DNA of 64,000 nt from Haematobia irritans (Eukaryota > Arthropoda > Insecta > Diptera > Muscidae): contig NC_134398.1 in assembly GCF_050003625.1 (NCBI RefSeq), forward strand, positions 88,921,832-88,985,831. Direction: 5' to 3'. The translations under genes were made by a program, and so were the position numbers. Below are positions 22,431 to 32,588 of the stretch, piece after piece. The notes below the pieces were generated by a model. That model did no database searches, had not been told where the DNA came from, and saw only the letters and a list, made by a program, of their open reading frames with translations. Every line of letters begins with the position of its first letter. The first letter of the stretch is position 1.

Positions 22431-22930
22431 CCAATTTAGTGAACCGGTCTTCTTCAATTTTCGTGCAAATAGAATGCTTTGCAAGTCCCGCAAAAATCTG
22501 CCAAATCGGTTCAGATTTAGATATAGTTGTCATATATATCATTCCCTCTATATGCACTTACGAGTTTATGGAGGACATAGTTTCATAATGAGTTGTTTCA
22601 AATTTTACACAAAGAGTACATTTGGTAACGTCATTAAGTATAGCTCCCATAGCGCCCGATTTACACTCTTATGACTACAGAGGCCAAAGTTTTATTCCAA
22701 ATTACGTGAAATTTTGCAGAAGTAGTAGGTCAAAATTGGTTCAGAGTTAGGTATAGCTCCCACATATATCCGTCGCCTGATATGCACTCCTATGATCATA
22801 AATGCCAAAGTTCAAAATCGGTTCAGACTTAGATATAGCTCCAATATATATCTTTCGCCCGATATGCCCTTATATGGTCCCAGAGGCAAGAGATTCATTT
22901 TGATTTTCAACAAGTTTTGCACAGAGACTA

Positions 22931-23722
22931 CACGGACGAAAAAGACGGTTTTTCATATGTTTGGGTGTAAAAATTATATGTTTGGAACTCAAATTTTTTA
23001 ACACACTATTTTTAAGTGCAAGCATATAATGTTCATAAACTAGCATAACATGTTTGGGACATATATGTTAATATGTTAGAACGTATTATGTTTGGGACAT
23101 GAAATGTTTGTAAATATAATATGGTTGCATGCAAACATATATTAATTTGGAAATAGCCTATAACCATATATGTGTTTAGAGAGAGAGACCTAGAGAGTAT
23201 GCTGCAAGTGAAATAATGGAAGTAATCAATTGGCGCCTTAAAAATATATATACACAAAGAAAATTACAATAAAATTTTTTTCTACCAGTGTATGTCTGAG
23301 GTGATACATAATATGTTTTAACAATACAAACAAGGGAGCCACCGTGGTGCAATAGTTAGCATGTCCGTCTTGCATACACAAGGTCGATTCCTGCTTCGAC
23401 CGAACACCAAAAAGTTTTTCAGCGGTGGATCCCATCTCAGTAATGCTGGTGACATTTCTGAGGGTTTCAAAGCTTCTCTAAGTGGTTTCACTGCAATGTG
23501 GAATGTCATTGAGCTTAACATGGAATCGGGTAGCACTCAGTGATAAGAGAGAAGTTCACCAATGGACTGAATAGTCTAAGAGAGCCTGATACATCGGGCT
23601 GCCACATAACCTAACCTAACAATACAAACAATATTTTGTTTTGACCAATCCTGAAAATATATATGCTTGAAGCAAAATGTGTTTGGGGCATATGTTACAG
23701 AAGTGATTTTTTTTTGAGAGTG
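22931..23722 (+). mobile_element. Family B element, copy 3, carrying a SINE
   Basis: Starts CACGGACGAAAAAGACGG and ends TTTTTTTTTGAGAGTG, with TA on both sides (22929-22930, 23723-23724). It lacks the S2F insert of copies 1 and 4. A complete SINE S1 lies inside at 23333-23617. Confidence 0.7.
23333..23617 (+). repeat. tRNA-derived SINE S1, complete copy with target duplication
   Basis: A 13-bp direct repeat AACAATACAAACA flanks it (23320-23332 and 23618-23630), the mark of LINE-mediated insertion. The head has A-box-like TGGTGCAATAGTTAGCATG and B-box-like AGGTCGATTCCTG. The body ends in CATAACCTAACCTAAC, so its tail is a CCTAA-type short repeat and not poly-A. Confidence 0.85.
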
Positions 23723-23736
23723 TAAATAGATGGTAT

Positions 23737-23932
23737 CGTCGTTTACATACCCCTGAGTTAATTAATCTTCTAACTAAATATGTTTCTTGTTGTTGTTTCA
23801 TCAAACAATTAAAAATTAACAAATACATTGTTTTTCAAATTACTTTACAAAAATTAAAGCCTGTATAATATTTTATTATTTAAAGAGAATACAAATTCTT
23901 CAATTGTATTTAAACTTTTGTGAGACTGTGTA
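23737..23932. mobile_element. Tc1-type MITE M, copy 2 (left end lost)
   Basis: The right end TTTTGTGAGACTGTG with TA at 23933-23934 and the inner left text GTTTACATACCCCTGAG match copy 1 at 7738. The outer ~10 bp of the left end are missing. Confidence 0.55.
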
Positions 23933-24618
23933 GCCGGATTTGGGAAAATTGGGTAGAAAGTTTCATATTTTTCACCCATTTTCAACGGAATTTTACTCCA
24001 ACAGACTTGATATTTTACATTTAGCATTGTAGTTAGGTTGTAGAATTTGATCCAAATCGGATCATATTTAGATAAAGTCTCCATATATATGTTCTTGTGG
24101 TTTAGGCATATTTGGCCAAAATACCAAAATTTTAAACAAAATTCTGTGTTTAATTAAGATAATCAATAATAGTCGTCTCGTTTGAATAGATTTTCATTTT
24201 ATAGAGTCACATTAAATTTTATTATTTTCGCAAATATTTTTCTGTCTCATTCAACATTTGATATTTCACAGGTTAGAACTATCAGAGGAAAAAAATCCAC
24301 ATTTTCTAAAGCAATCTTAACCCTGGTGTTTTTTCTTTTATATTTTTTCCTAATTGTTTACTGCACTGGGAATCTTTTGGAGTAACAAAGCCAAAAGTCA
24401 TATGTATCTGTTTGCTTTACTTCATATTCTCTGATATCTCTCTCCTAGATCGATTGCTACTCCCACACACCAACAACTGCTAAGTAGCAAAAATAGTAAA
24501 AATGGTTCAAATTTACATATATTCAAATACATATATACTGCCCAATAAATTAAAATTGAACTTTAAATATGTTGTTACTAGTGTTGAATGTTGTCACATA
24601 GTGTTCAATGGTATAATA

Positions 24619-25542
24619 AAGGGTGATTTGTTAAGAGCTTGATAACTTTTTAAAAAAAAAAAACGCCTAAAATCTCATCGGTTCTTTATTTGAAACGTTA
24701 GATTGGTCCATGACATTTACTTTTTGAAGATAATTTCATTTAAATGTTGACCGCGGCTGCGTCTTAGGTGGTCCATTCGGAAAGTCCAATTTTGGGCAAC
24801 TTTTTCGAGCATTTCGGCCGGAATAGCCCGAATTTCTTCGGAAATGTTGTCTTCCAAAGCTGGAATAGTTGCTGGCTTATTTCTGTAGACTTTAGACTTG
24901 ACGTAGCCCCACAAAAAATAGTCTAAAGGCGTCAAATCGCATGATCTTGGTGGCCAACTTACCGGTCCATTTCTTGAGATGAATTGTTCTCCGAAGTTTT
25001 CCCTCAAAATGGCCATAGAATCGCGAGCTATGTGGCATGTAGCGCCATCTTGTTGAAACCACATGTCAACCAAGTTCAGTTCTTCCATTTTTGGCAACAA
25101 AAAGTTTGTTAGCATCGAACGATAGCGATCGCCATTCACCGTAACGTTGCGTCCAACAGCATCTTTGAAAAAATACGGTCCAATGATTCCACCAGCGTAC
25201 AAACCACACCAAACAGTGCATTTTTCGGGATGCATGGGCAGTTCTTGAACGGCTTCTGGTTGCTCTTCACTCCAAATGCGGCAATTTTGCTTATTTACGT
25301 AGCCATTCAACCAGAAATGAGCCTCATCGCTGAACAAAATTTGTCGATAAAAAAGCGGATTTTCTGCCACTGATTTTGGTAATAAAATTCAATGATTTGC
25401 AAGCGTTGCTCGTTAGTAAGTCTATTCATGATGAAATGTCAAAGCATACTGAGCATCTTTCTCTTTGACACCATGTCTGAAATCCCACGTGATCTGTCAA
25501 ATACTAATGCATGAAAATCCTAACCTCAAAAGAATCACCCTT
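24619..25542 (-). mobile_element. DD41D mariner, internally deleted copy
   Basis: Both AAGGGTGATT ends and TA duplications (24617-24618, 25543-25544) are present. About 370 bp are missing compared with the copy at 8260-9567, between the equivalents of 9023 and 9397. Outside the deletion the two copies look nearly identical. It interrupts family C copy 3. Confidence 0.9.
24717..25370 (-). pseudogene. DD41D transposase lacking the DNA-binding region
   Basis: Keeps the whole catalytic part from AENPLFYRQILFSDEAHFW to the normal C-terminus, with all three aspartates. CHTARDS is changed to CHIARDS. The deletion removes roughly residues 21-145 and is out of frame with the surviving first ~20 residues. 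The catalytic frame is open only from a GTG at 25370. Confidence 0.85.
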
Positions 25543-25954
25543 TATAGTCGCCCCGCCCGACTTTAGACTTTCCTTACTTGTTACTCGCAGTCAATTTCGT
25601 TTATATCAAGCATTGTTCGTTCCTGACTTTAAATCTTTAATAAGACACATTTTAAAGTTTCATACACAGAAAGAATTTTCTTCGTAAAAAGAACAAAAAA
25701 TTTCGTTAAAGAAATTTTTCATTAAAAGTACGAAATATTTCAGTTCATTTTACAAAGAAAAGTTCTTCCAAATTTTGTAAGAAATACAAAGTTTTTTCTT
25801 ATAAACTACGAAAAAATTTTTATGAAAAAGTTGAAATGTTGTGATGTTCGTCAAAAATGTTTTTCTCCCAGTTAAAAGATCATGATTACCGCCATATTAT
25901 GATCTACAAGAAAATAGTTTTGTCCCAATTAAAAACGCAATTTAAAATGGTATG

Positions 25955-26415
25955 CACTCAAAAAAAAAGTGAATCCTATATTTCACTAAAGCCGATTTAA
26001 TTATATTTTAGTTCATGGAATTATTACGTTTTAAGAAAGTTTCCATGACTTTAATAATTTTTTGCGAAGGTTAGTTAACTTAACTAAAACAGAGGAAAAA
26101 ATTGTACACAAATTAAGTATAAAGATGAACTAAATTCGTATCTCCAACAAAATAGTTAAGAATTTCTTAAAATTTGTAAATTTTACCAATTATTACCCCA
26201 TCTTGAACTTCGTATGGCACTGAAAACATTCTTGCAATTTTGAATTCCAATTTTTTCCTTCACAATAAGAAATTTTCTTTAGTAAGTGACAAATAATTAT
26301 TGTGTGACATCTGCGTTTCTAATACAGTTTAGTTAAAAATTTCTAAAAGTAACCAAAACTTTTTAAAATGAAGTAAAATTTTCTTTTCTGGTGTGTTCAC
26401 TGTTTTTTCATTGTG
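25955..26415 (+). mobile_element. MITE family N, copy 2
   Basis: Starts CACTCAAAAAAAAAGTGAAT and ends GTTCACTGTTTTTTCATTGTG. Internal text (ACTAAAGCCGATTTAATTAT, TTTTAGTTCATGGAATTATT) matches the complete copy at 54782-55259. The flanking TA is not clean. Confidence 0.6.
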
Positions 26416-26700
26416 ATATTTAAGAAAAATGTTGTTTCGTCGGCGAAAAAAGGACACCATTTGGCAAAATAAAACACAAAAGTAACTTAATTATTTATCC
26501 TTGTTTATTTATATTTATAATATCGGGGCATCACCTAGTTTTATACTCTATTTTGGTTCAATTTCAACAATATGTTATCATTACATACGAGTATTTACGT
26601 CGTGTTCTCATCAAATGTGAATACGCAGACATCATGTTCTAAAAACAAATGATACAAGAGAAAAAATGCAGACCAAAAGAACAAACACATTTTGCAATTA

Positions 26701-27442
26701 CACTGATAGAAAAAAGTCGGTATGTGGCCATTACCGATTGGTATTAATAAATTGATTCACGTTACCTTTTAATTGTGGTATCACTTTATATCACATCATT
26801 TACATCCGGTATTATTGTGGTATTAACTTTCACAACGCCATAACACATGATATGTAGACGTTGCGACCAATTGTAATTGGTCGCCTTGGTAGTTTATTTT
26901 TTTTTTTTTTCAGTGAACATAGCGAAGTATAGGTAAGTATAATATTTGTTAGCATTATTTATGTTTTCTAATTCGATCATCCTTTAATTAGATGCGCAAC
27001 TGACATACAAAAACCTTCCAAATACAACAACAGACGACTTGAGGGATGCAGTGCCTGAATTGCGGCATGGAGCTGAATTGGGAGAAAAACTTTGCATGGA
27101 GAAATGATTAGGTTTTTGTATGTATGTTATGTATTAAATGAAGTAACAAAGACATTTTACGTGTGTTTTATTAAACTAAATATTATTAAACCAATACCAT
27201 TTAGGTATTATTTGGTAATACCGCACTGTTTATGCATCAATATCTTTATGGTATAAATAATAGTACCGCTTACGTATTATTTTCAATACCATATTGGACT
27301 TTCATAATACAGAATGGTACTTTCATGCTTTGCGTACCGCCTGTACCATTCGGTATTGATATTGTACCATACGGGGTTGGCTAACTATCAATAACGTACG
27401 GTATCGATTTGAGCCCGTATGGTAATAGTTTTTCTATGGGTG
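26701..27442. mobile_element. MITE O (TA target) with an exon-like interior
   Basis: Ends CACTGATAGAAAAA and TTTTTCTATGGGTG, with TA at 26699-26700 and 27443-27444. A paralogous empty site in family J (minus strand of about 45312-45330, CAATTACACTTTC) confirms the boundaries. Near the ends GGTATTA/TAATACC palindromes are frequent. Inside, TTTTTTTTTTTTTCAG is followed by 19 nt, a donor GTAAGTAT, an intron-like stretch to TTTAATTAG, then a frame of 38 codons (DAQLTYKNLPNTTTDDLRDA ... GEKLCMEK) ending TGA at about 27107. I do not recognise that peptide. Confidence 0.6.
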
Positions 27443-27659
27443 TACACTTCCCACCTGATGAATAAATAAATTAACACAAAACTCAGTAATTTCGTATTCT
27501 CCGTCCATTCTTAACAACAATCAATAGTCAACTGAAGCGCAAAATGAAATACTGTGTGGAAAAAATGTACATGGTCTTTGTGACCATGTAACAGGGATGT
27601 ACAAGTTGGTAGAATGATACTACATTTGGTACATTTCACTTCTCAAAAGTACAATCATA

Positions 27660-27803
27660 GGTTATGTTAGGTTAGGTGGCAGCCCGATGTATCAGGCTCA
27701 CTTAGACTATTCAGTCCATTGTGATACCACATTGGTGAACTTCTCTCTTATCACTGAGTGCTGCCGATTCCATGTTAAGCTCAATGACAAGGGACCTCAA
27801 GGG
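27660..27803 (-). repeat. SINE S1, 5'-truncated copy
   Basis: On the minus strand the S1 body and CCTAACCTAACATAACC tail are present without the tRNA head. A 9-bp direct repeat ACAATCATA flanks it (27651-27659, 27804-27812). It is absent from the equivalent place in unit 2 (about 29020), so it arrived after the two units separated. Confidence 0.8.
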
Positions 27804-27899
27804 ACAATCATACTACAATGACCTATTTGGTATAATTAGAAATACTCAGTTAGTCTTTAAAATGCTCTAAAAATTCAATTTTAATTATATTGCACAAAT

Positions 27900-28190
27900 A
27901 TTTTAGGTACACACAAAAATTGTCACCGAATTTTTATTCAATTAAACACTTAATTGAGTTTGGAAACGGATTCAATTAATATGTTAATTGATTCAATTAA
28001 TTATTTAATCAAATCTGGATAAAAGCCAATTTAAAATATTATTGATATTTGTTACGTTCCAATTGATTCGATTAATTTGTTAATCAATTCGAAAATAATT
28101 TTCAATTATAAACGTGATAGAAAGTTTTTCCGTTCCCAATTAAAAATGTGATTGATTCAAGCACCTTTGTGATTGAAATTGAATTTTGAG
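27900..28190. repeat. CAATTAA-rich MITE family I, copy in unit 1
   Basis: Dense CAATTAA/TTAATTG palindromes and the start ACACAAAAATTGTCACC. The same block occurs at 29037-29330 in unit 2 and in other forms at 35590-36110, 49191-49478 and 55310-55600. Non-coding. Confidence 0.5.
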
Positions 28191-28312
28191 CGATGGAGAG
28201 GAAGAGCGAAAAGAGAACAAGAGAATGTGCATTTATCCAACAACACGTGATGGAGAGATCAGTCTGTTGAACTAACTCCTAACAAACGGTTCGGGTCTTG
28301 TTTTTCGCGTAA

Positions 28313-28568
28313 AGCCTAGTACTAAGATCACGTTTTCGAACGAAAAACTGTTATACTCCATATAAAAAACGTTTGCGCGGAATAAATGCGAAATTTTTGT
28401 TTTGAGCATTTTCCAATAAATATTTATACAACCCAGAATTTTTCGCATGAAAAAATAGGCAGACATATTATTTCGCATAAATAAATTAGCATCCCTGGGT
28501 TTGGGACCCTATTTACGGAGATAGATGAAGATACTCGGTTTTCGCAGAAACGAACTTAGTACTAAGTA
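28313..28568. mobile_element. MITE family R, copy 1 (TWA target)
   Basis: Ends AGCCTAGTACTAAGATCACG and, inverted, GAACTTAGTACTAAGTA. TAA lies to the left (28310-28312) and TTA to the right (28569-28571). A second copy at 35173-35425 has clean TTA on both sides. PIF/Harbinger-like by target only. Confidence 0.6.
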
Positions 28569-28800
28569 TTATGTGAAAAACATGATTGGCAACCGGTGTT
28601 ACCGTTGTGCGACACCGCATTTTGCAACCTATCTGGCGCCATGCAACTTTTTGTGCGACTTTTTTAAAATATCCGAAATGTTCTCGCTCGCATGAGACTA
28701 AAGTCACACACAAAGAACATTTTTCAATTTTTTTTTACACTAAAAATACAGTTATTTCATCTTAAAACGTTGTGTTTCTGTCACAAAATAGGTAAAATAT

Positions 28801-28844
28801 CAAACTTGGTTTGATGAAAAACAAATTTCATCAAACCAAGTTTG
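28801..28844. repeat. Perfect 19-bp hairpin
   Basis: Arms CAAACTTGGTTTGATGAAA (28801-28819) and its exact reverse complement (28826-28844) around a 6-base loop AACAAA. It stands 11 bp before unit 2 of the J duplication. Confidence 0.85.
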
Positions 28845-29036
28845 AAGTAATTTCGTATTCTCCGTCCATTCTAAACAACAATCAAGACTCAACTGAAGTG
28901 CAAAATGAAAATAGTGTGTGAAAAAAATGTAAAAATGTCTTTGTGACCATGTAACAGGGATGTAAAAGTTGGTAGAATTATACTACATTTGGTACATTTC
29001 ACTTCTCAAAAGTACAATGGTACTACACATATTTTA

Positions 29037-29330
29037 GGTACACGCAAACAATTATCACCAAAATTTTTCAATTAAACACTTAATTGAGCTTGAAAACAGA
29101 TTCAATTAATATGTTAATTGATTCAATCAATTATTTAATCAAATCCGGTTAAAAACCAATTAAAAATTATTGATATTTGTTACGTTTCCAATTGATTCGA
29201 TTACTTTGTTTATCGATTCGGAAATAATTTTCAATTATAAACGTGATTGAAAATTTTTGCGTTCCCAATTAAAAACGTGATTGATTCAATCAACTTTGGG
29301 ATTGAAATTGAATTTTGAGCGATGGAGAGA
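29037..29330. repeat. CAATTAA-rich MITE family I, copy in unit 2
   Basis: Close match to 27900-28190 (for example CAATTAATATGTTAATTGAT, CAATTTTCAATTATAAACGT-type text). Non-coding. Confidence 0.5.
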
Positions 29331-29440
29331 AAAAGCGAAAAGGGAATAAGAGAATGTGTATTTATTCAACAACACCTGTGGAGAGACCAGTCTGTTGAAG
29401 TAAATCGTAACGAATTGTTGAGGTTTTGTTTGTCACGTAA

Positions 29441-29672
29441 AGGTGAGTATTAAGTTCGAGTTTAGCCGCTAATTATCACTAAAGTGAAAACTAAATCAGT
29501 AAAAAAGTCATAAAATTATACATATTTGTTACAGATTTCATTATAACTTTATGGGGAATATCCCAAAGCAAATTTTCACGAAGTTTGTATTCCTTAAAAT
29601 GGATTATTAAAAAAAAAGTTATCGTGAAAAAATTACGATTTTAGCGGCTAAACTCCAACTTAATACCCACCT
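29441..29672. mobile_element. MITE family P, copy 2 (PIF/Harbinger-type)
   Basis: Inverted ends of about 33 bp: AGGTGAGTATTAAGTTCGAG at the left, and CTAAACTCCAACTTAATACC then CACCT at the right. TAA duplications at 29438-29440 and 29673-29675. 232 bp, non-coding. It occupies the same place in J unit 2 that MITE R1 occupies in unit 1. Confidence 0.8.
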
Positions 29673-29834
29673 TAAATTGAAAAACATGATTGGCGACATT
29701 CTGTCTGCTGCGTTCGAAATGTGTGCATAAATGTTTTGAATACGATAACAAGTCATACAAAAGAATTGAAATAAATAAAGTGGTTAAACACTGAAAAAAT
29801 ATATGACAGAATGAATTTGGAATTGGAAGTTGTT

Positions 29835-30078
29835 CCACAAACATTTCTTTTATAGTCCATCCCAGAATCCCCCATCAAGTTTTTCCAACTTCTGATGCAG
29901 TCATTTTGGACAAGTCCACAAAAATTTCTTCTAAAGCGCATCGTGGGATCCCCCAATGATTTTTTTCCCACTTCCGATGCAGTCCTTTTGGACAAGTGCA
30001 CAAACATTTCTTCTAAAGCGCATCTTGGGATCCCCCAATGATTTTTTTTTTACTTCCGATGCAGTCCCTGAAAGAACG
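29835..30078 (+). repeat. Three ~82-bp tandem units in repeat E
   Basis: Units begin CCACAAACATTTCTT (29835), CCACAAAAATTTCTT (29916) and GCACAAACATTTCTT (29998). Each contains GGGATCCCCCAATGA-type text and CTTCCGATGCAGTCC. A single diverged unit is present at about 56540-56610. Confidence 0.8.
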
Positions 30079-30550
30079 CAATCAGGTTATTTTAAGTGCA
30101 AATTTTGGACAATTAAATTTTACAAAAAAATAGAAAACTAAAAAAAACTAAAAAAAATGAAAATTAATAAAAGAGTAAAAAAAATGTCATCCCCGCTGGG
30201 ATTTGAAGCTATGCCGTTTGAGTTTTTCGCTTCCATGGAAGTTCTTTTGAGAACGTTTTGCAAATTACGAGAATTTTTAACTTGTTTGTTGATTTTTAAT
30301 GGAAAAAATATATTTATACGAAGATATATGCCGAAAATAAAAAATAAAAACAATTCATGACATAAAAAATAATTTTTTAGAAAAATATTTGATAAAAAAA
30401 TTGTTGGTGAGATTTGAACCTGCGTTTCTTATTTTTTCGTTCATACTAATAAAGCACATCTCGAGAAGCAATTAGAATGTTATTCCTTGGTTTCGTATTA
30501 CGATTATATAACAAACATTTGAATTGACCTTTCGACGCTTTATGTTCAAT

Positions 30551-30625
30551 GGCGTTTGTGGCTGAGTGTGCTAAGGCGTTCTGTTATGGTGCCAGCAATC
30601 CCAGGTTCAATCCCTGGTCGGAGGG
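30551..30625 (+). repeat. tRNA-Ser/Leu-like SINE head
   Basis: A-box-like TGGCTGAGTGTGCTAAGG, a variable-arm-like spacer, and B box GGTTCAATCCC with paired CCCAGG/CCTGG arms. The layout is that of a class-II tRNA. The acceptor arms do not pair well and the sequence runs on into a repeat, so I call it a SINE promoter and not a tRNA gene. Confidence 0.55.
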
Positions 30626-30916
30626 AAAAAGTTTTTCAAATTGTAAAAATTGGATAATAGGAAAATAATTGTGTAATAAAACAATAATAAAAAATATGGA
30701 TGAAAAAAAAGTGAAATTGGTTGAAAAAAAATGTTTTTTTTTCGCTTTTTAAATTTCTTCATTCAAATTAACTAACAGGGCACAACTTCTAAAGCAATGC
30801 AAAGGATCAAAAATGGGAGTACTTCCGTCCTATGACAAGACCATGTAAACTTCATTGGAGATGATCCAAGTTTGCACAACTTCCGGATCACAGATTGGGG
30901 ATCCAAACTACTTTTT

Positions 30917-32588
30917 ATACCCTCCACCATAGGATGGGGGTATATTAACTTTGTCATTCCGTTTGTAACACATCGAAATATTGCTCTAAGACCCCATAAA
31001 GTATATATATTCTGGGTCGTGGTGAAATTCTGAGTCGATCTAAGCATGTCCGTCCGTCCGTCCGTCTGTCCGTCTGTCCGTCTGTCCGGCTGTCCGTCCG
31101 TCTGTGGAAATCACGCTAACTTCCGAACGAAACTAGCTATCGACTTGAAACTTGGCACAAGTAGTTGTTATTGATGTAGGTCGGATGGTATTGAAAATTG
31201 GACATATCGGCCCACGTTTACGTATAGCCCCCATATAAACCGATCCCCAAATTTGGCTTGCGGAGCCTTCCGGAGCAGCAAAATTCATCCGATCCGGTTG
31301 AAATTTGGTACGTGGTCTAAGTATACGGTCTCTAACAACCATGCAAAAATTGGTCCATATCGGTCCATAATTATATATAGCCCCCATATAAACCGATCCC
31401 CAGATTTGACCTCCGGAGCCTCTTGGAGGGGCAAAATTCATCCGATCCGGTTGAAATTTGGTACCTGATGTTAGTATACGGTCTCTAACAACCATGCAAA
31501 AATTGGTCCATATCGGTCCATAAATATATATAGCTCCCATATAAACCGATCCCCAGATTTGACCTCCGGAGCCTCTTGGAGGAGCAAACTTCATCCTACC
31601 CGATTGAAATTTGGTACGTGGTGTTAGTATATGGTATCTAACAACCATGCAAAAACTGGTCCATATCGGTCCATAATTATATATAGCTCCCATATAAACC
31701 GATCCCCAGATTTGACCTCCGGAGCCTCTTGGAGGGGCAAAATTCATCCGATCCGTTTGAAATTGGGTACCTGATGTTAGTATACGGTCTCTAACAAGCA
31801 TGCAAAAATTGGTCCATATCGGTCCATAGTTATATATAGCTCCCATATAAACCGATCCCCAGATTTGAACTCTGGAGCCTCTTGGATGAGCAAAATTCAT
31901 CCGATCCAATTGAAATTTAGTACGTGGTGTTAGTATATGGTCTCTAACAACCATGCAAAAATTGGTCCATATCGGTCCATAATTATATATAGCTCCCATA
32001 TAAACCGATCCTCAGATTTGACCTCCGGAGCCTCTTGGAGGAGCAAAAGTCATCCGATGCGGTTGAAATTTGGTACATTTCGTTAGTATATGGCCTCTAA
32101 CAGCCATGTAAAAATTGTCAAATTTTATTACTATAGAAAGTTTTGTCAAAATTTCATTTCTATAGAAAGTTTTGTAAAAAGTTTATTTCTATAGCAATGT
32201 TTGTCAACATTTTATTTCCATAGAAAATTTTGTCAAAATTTTATTTCTATAGAAAATTTTGTAAAAAATTTATTTCTGTAGAAAATTTTGTCAACATTTT
32301 ATTTCTATAGACAATTTTGTCAACATTTTATTTCTATAGAACATTTTGTCAACATTTTATTTCTATAGAAAATTTTGTCAACATTTTATTTCTACAGAAA
32401 ATTTTGTCAACATTTTATTTCTATAGAAAATTTTGTCAAAATTTTATTGCTATAGAAAATTTTGTCAACATTTTATTTCTATAGAAAATTTTGTCAAGTT
32501 TTATTTCTATAGAAAATTTTGTCAAAATTTTATTTCTATAGAAAATTTTGTCAAACTGAATTATATACGTATTTAATCGGCCGTTTTT
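30917..32588 (+). mobile_element. Family A element, copy 3, left part (split by copy 4)
   Basis: Starts ATACCCTCCACC after five T within repeat E. All internal blocks are present up to CGGCCGTTTTT at 32588, where copy 4 starts. The missing ~206 bp, including the hairpin end, follow copy 4 at 34465-34670. Confidence 0.8.

Larger units (their letters stand above)
21950..25580 (+). mobile_element. Family C element, copy 3, interrupted four times
   Basis: C-type units (TCGGTTCAGATTTAGATATA, CCCGATATGC) run from about 21950 to 22930 and resume at 23933-24618. The hairpin end CGCCCCGCCCGACTTTAGAC ... TTACTTG closes at 25580. Insertions in order: MITE T, element B3, Tc1 remnant M2 and the deleted DD41D mariner. 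The unit order agrees with copy C4 (51830-52553), which supports a single interrupted element. Confidence 0.5.
25662..28850. mobile_element. Family J composite, copy 1, loaded with MITEs
   Basis: Text shared with copies at 45070-45632 (inverted) and 63475-64000: TTCGTCAAAAATGTTTTTC, CGCAGACATCATGT, AATAAATTAACACAAA, TATTCTCCGTCCATTC. Between these blocks lie MITEs N2, O, I and R1 and a SINE. No coding sequence is evident. The ends of the host element are not sharply defined. Confidence 0.4.
27485..29735 (+). repeat. Two direct copies of a family-J segment
   Basis: Unit 1 (27485 to about 28600) and unit 2 (28856 to about 29735) share the order TATTCTCCGTCCATTC, ATGTAACAGGGATGTA, CATTTCACTTCTCAAAAGTA, a CAATTAA-rich block, GAGCGATGGAGAG, GTCTGTTGAA and AAAAACATGATTGGC. 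Unit 1 has an added SINE and MITE R1; unit 2 has MITE P2. Either a tandem duplication or two insertions of the same family. Confidence 0.7.
29815..30916 (+). repeat. Composite repeat E (tRNA-related), interrupted by elements A3/A4
   Basis: Contains in order: three ~82-bp tandem units (29835-30078), a B-box-like stretch (complement of GGATTTGAAGC near 30200), another at 30410 (GAGATTTGAACCTGCG), a class-II tRNA-like head (30551-30625) and the block CATTGGAGATGATCCAAG ... CCAAACTACTTTTT. The A3 insertion breaks this last block; it resumes as TTTGGAAGCTC at 34671. Related copies: 10180-10740, 56525-56800, 60850-61010. Confidence 0.5.

Noticed and set aside
30551..30625. Functional tRNA-Ser or tRNA-Leu gene
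   Set aside because: A and B boxes are present, but the acceptor arms do not pair and the sequence continues into a repeat body; a SINE head fits better.
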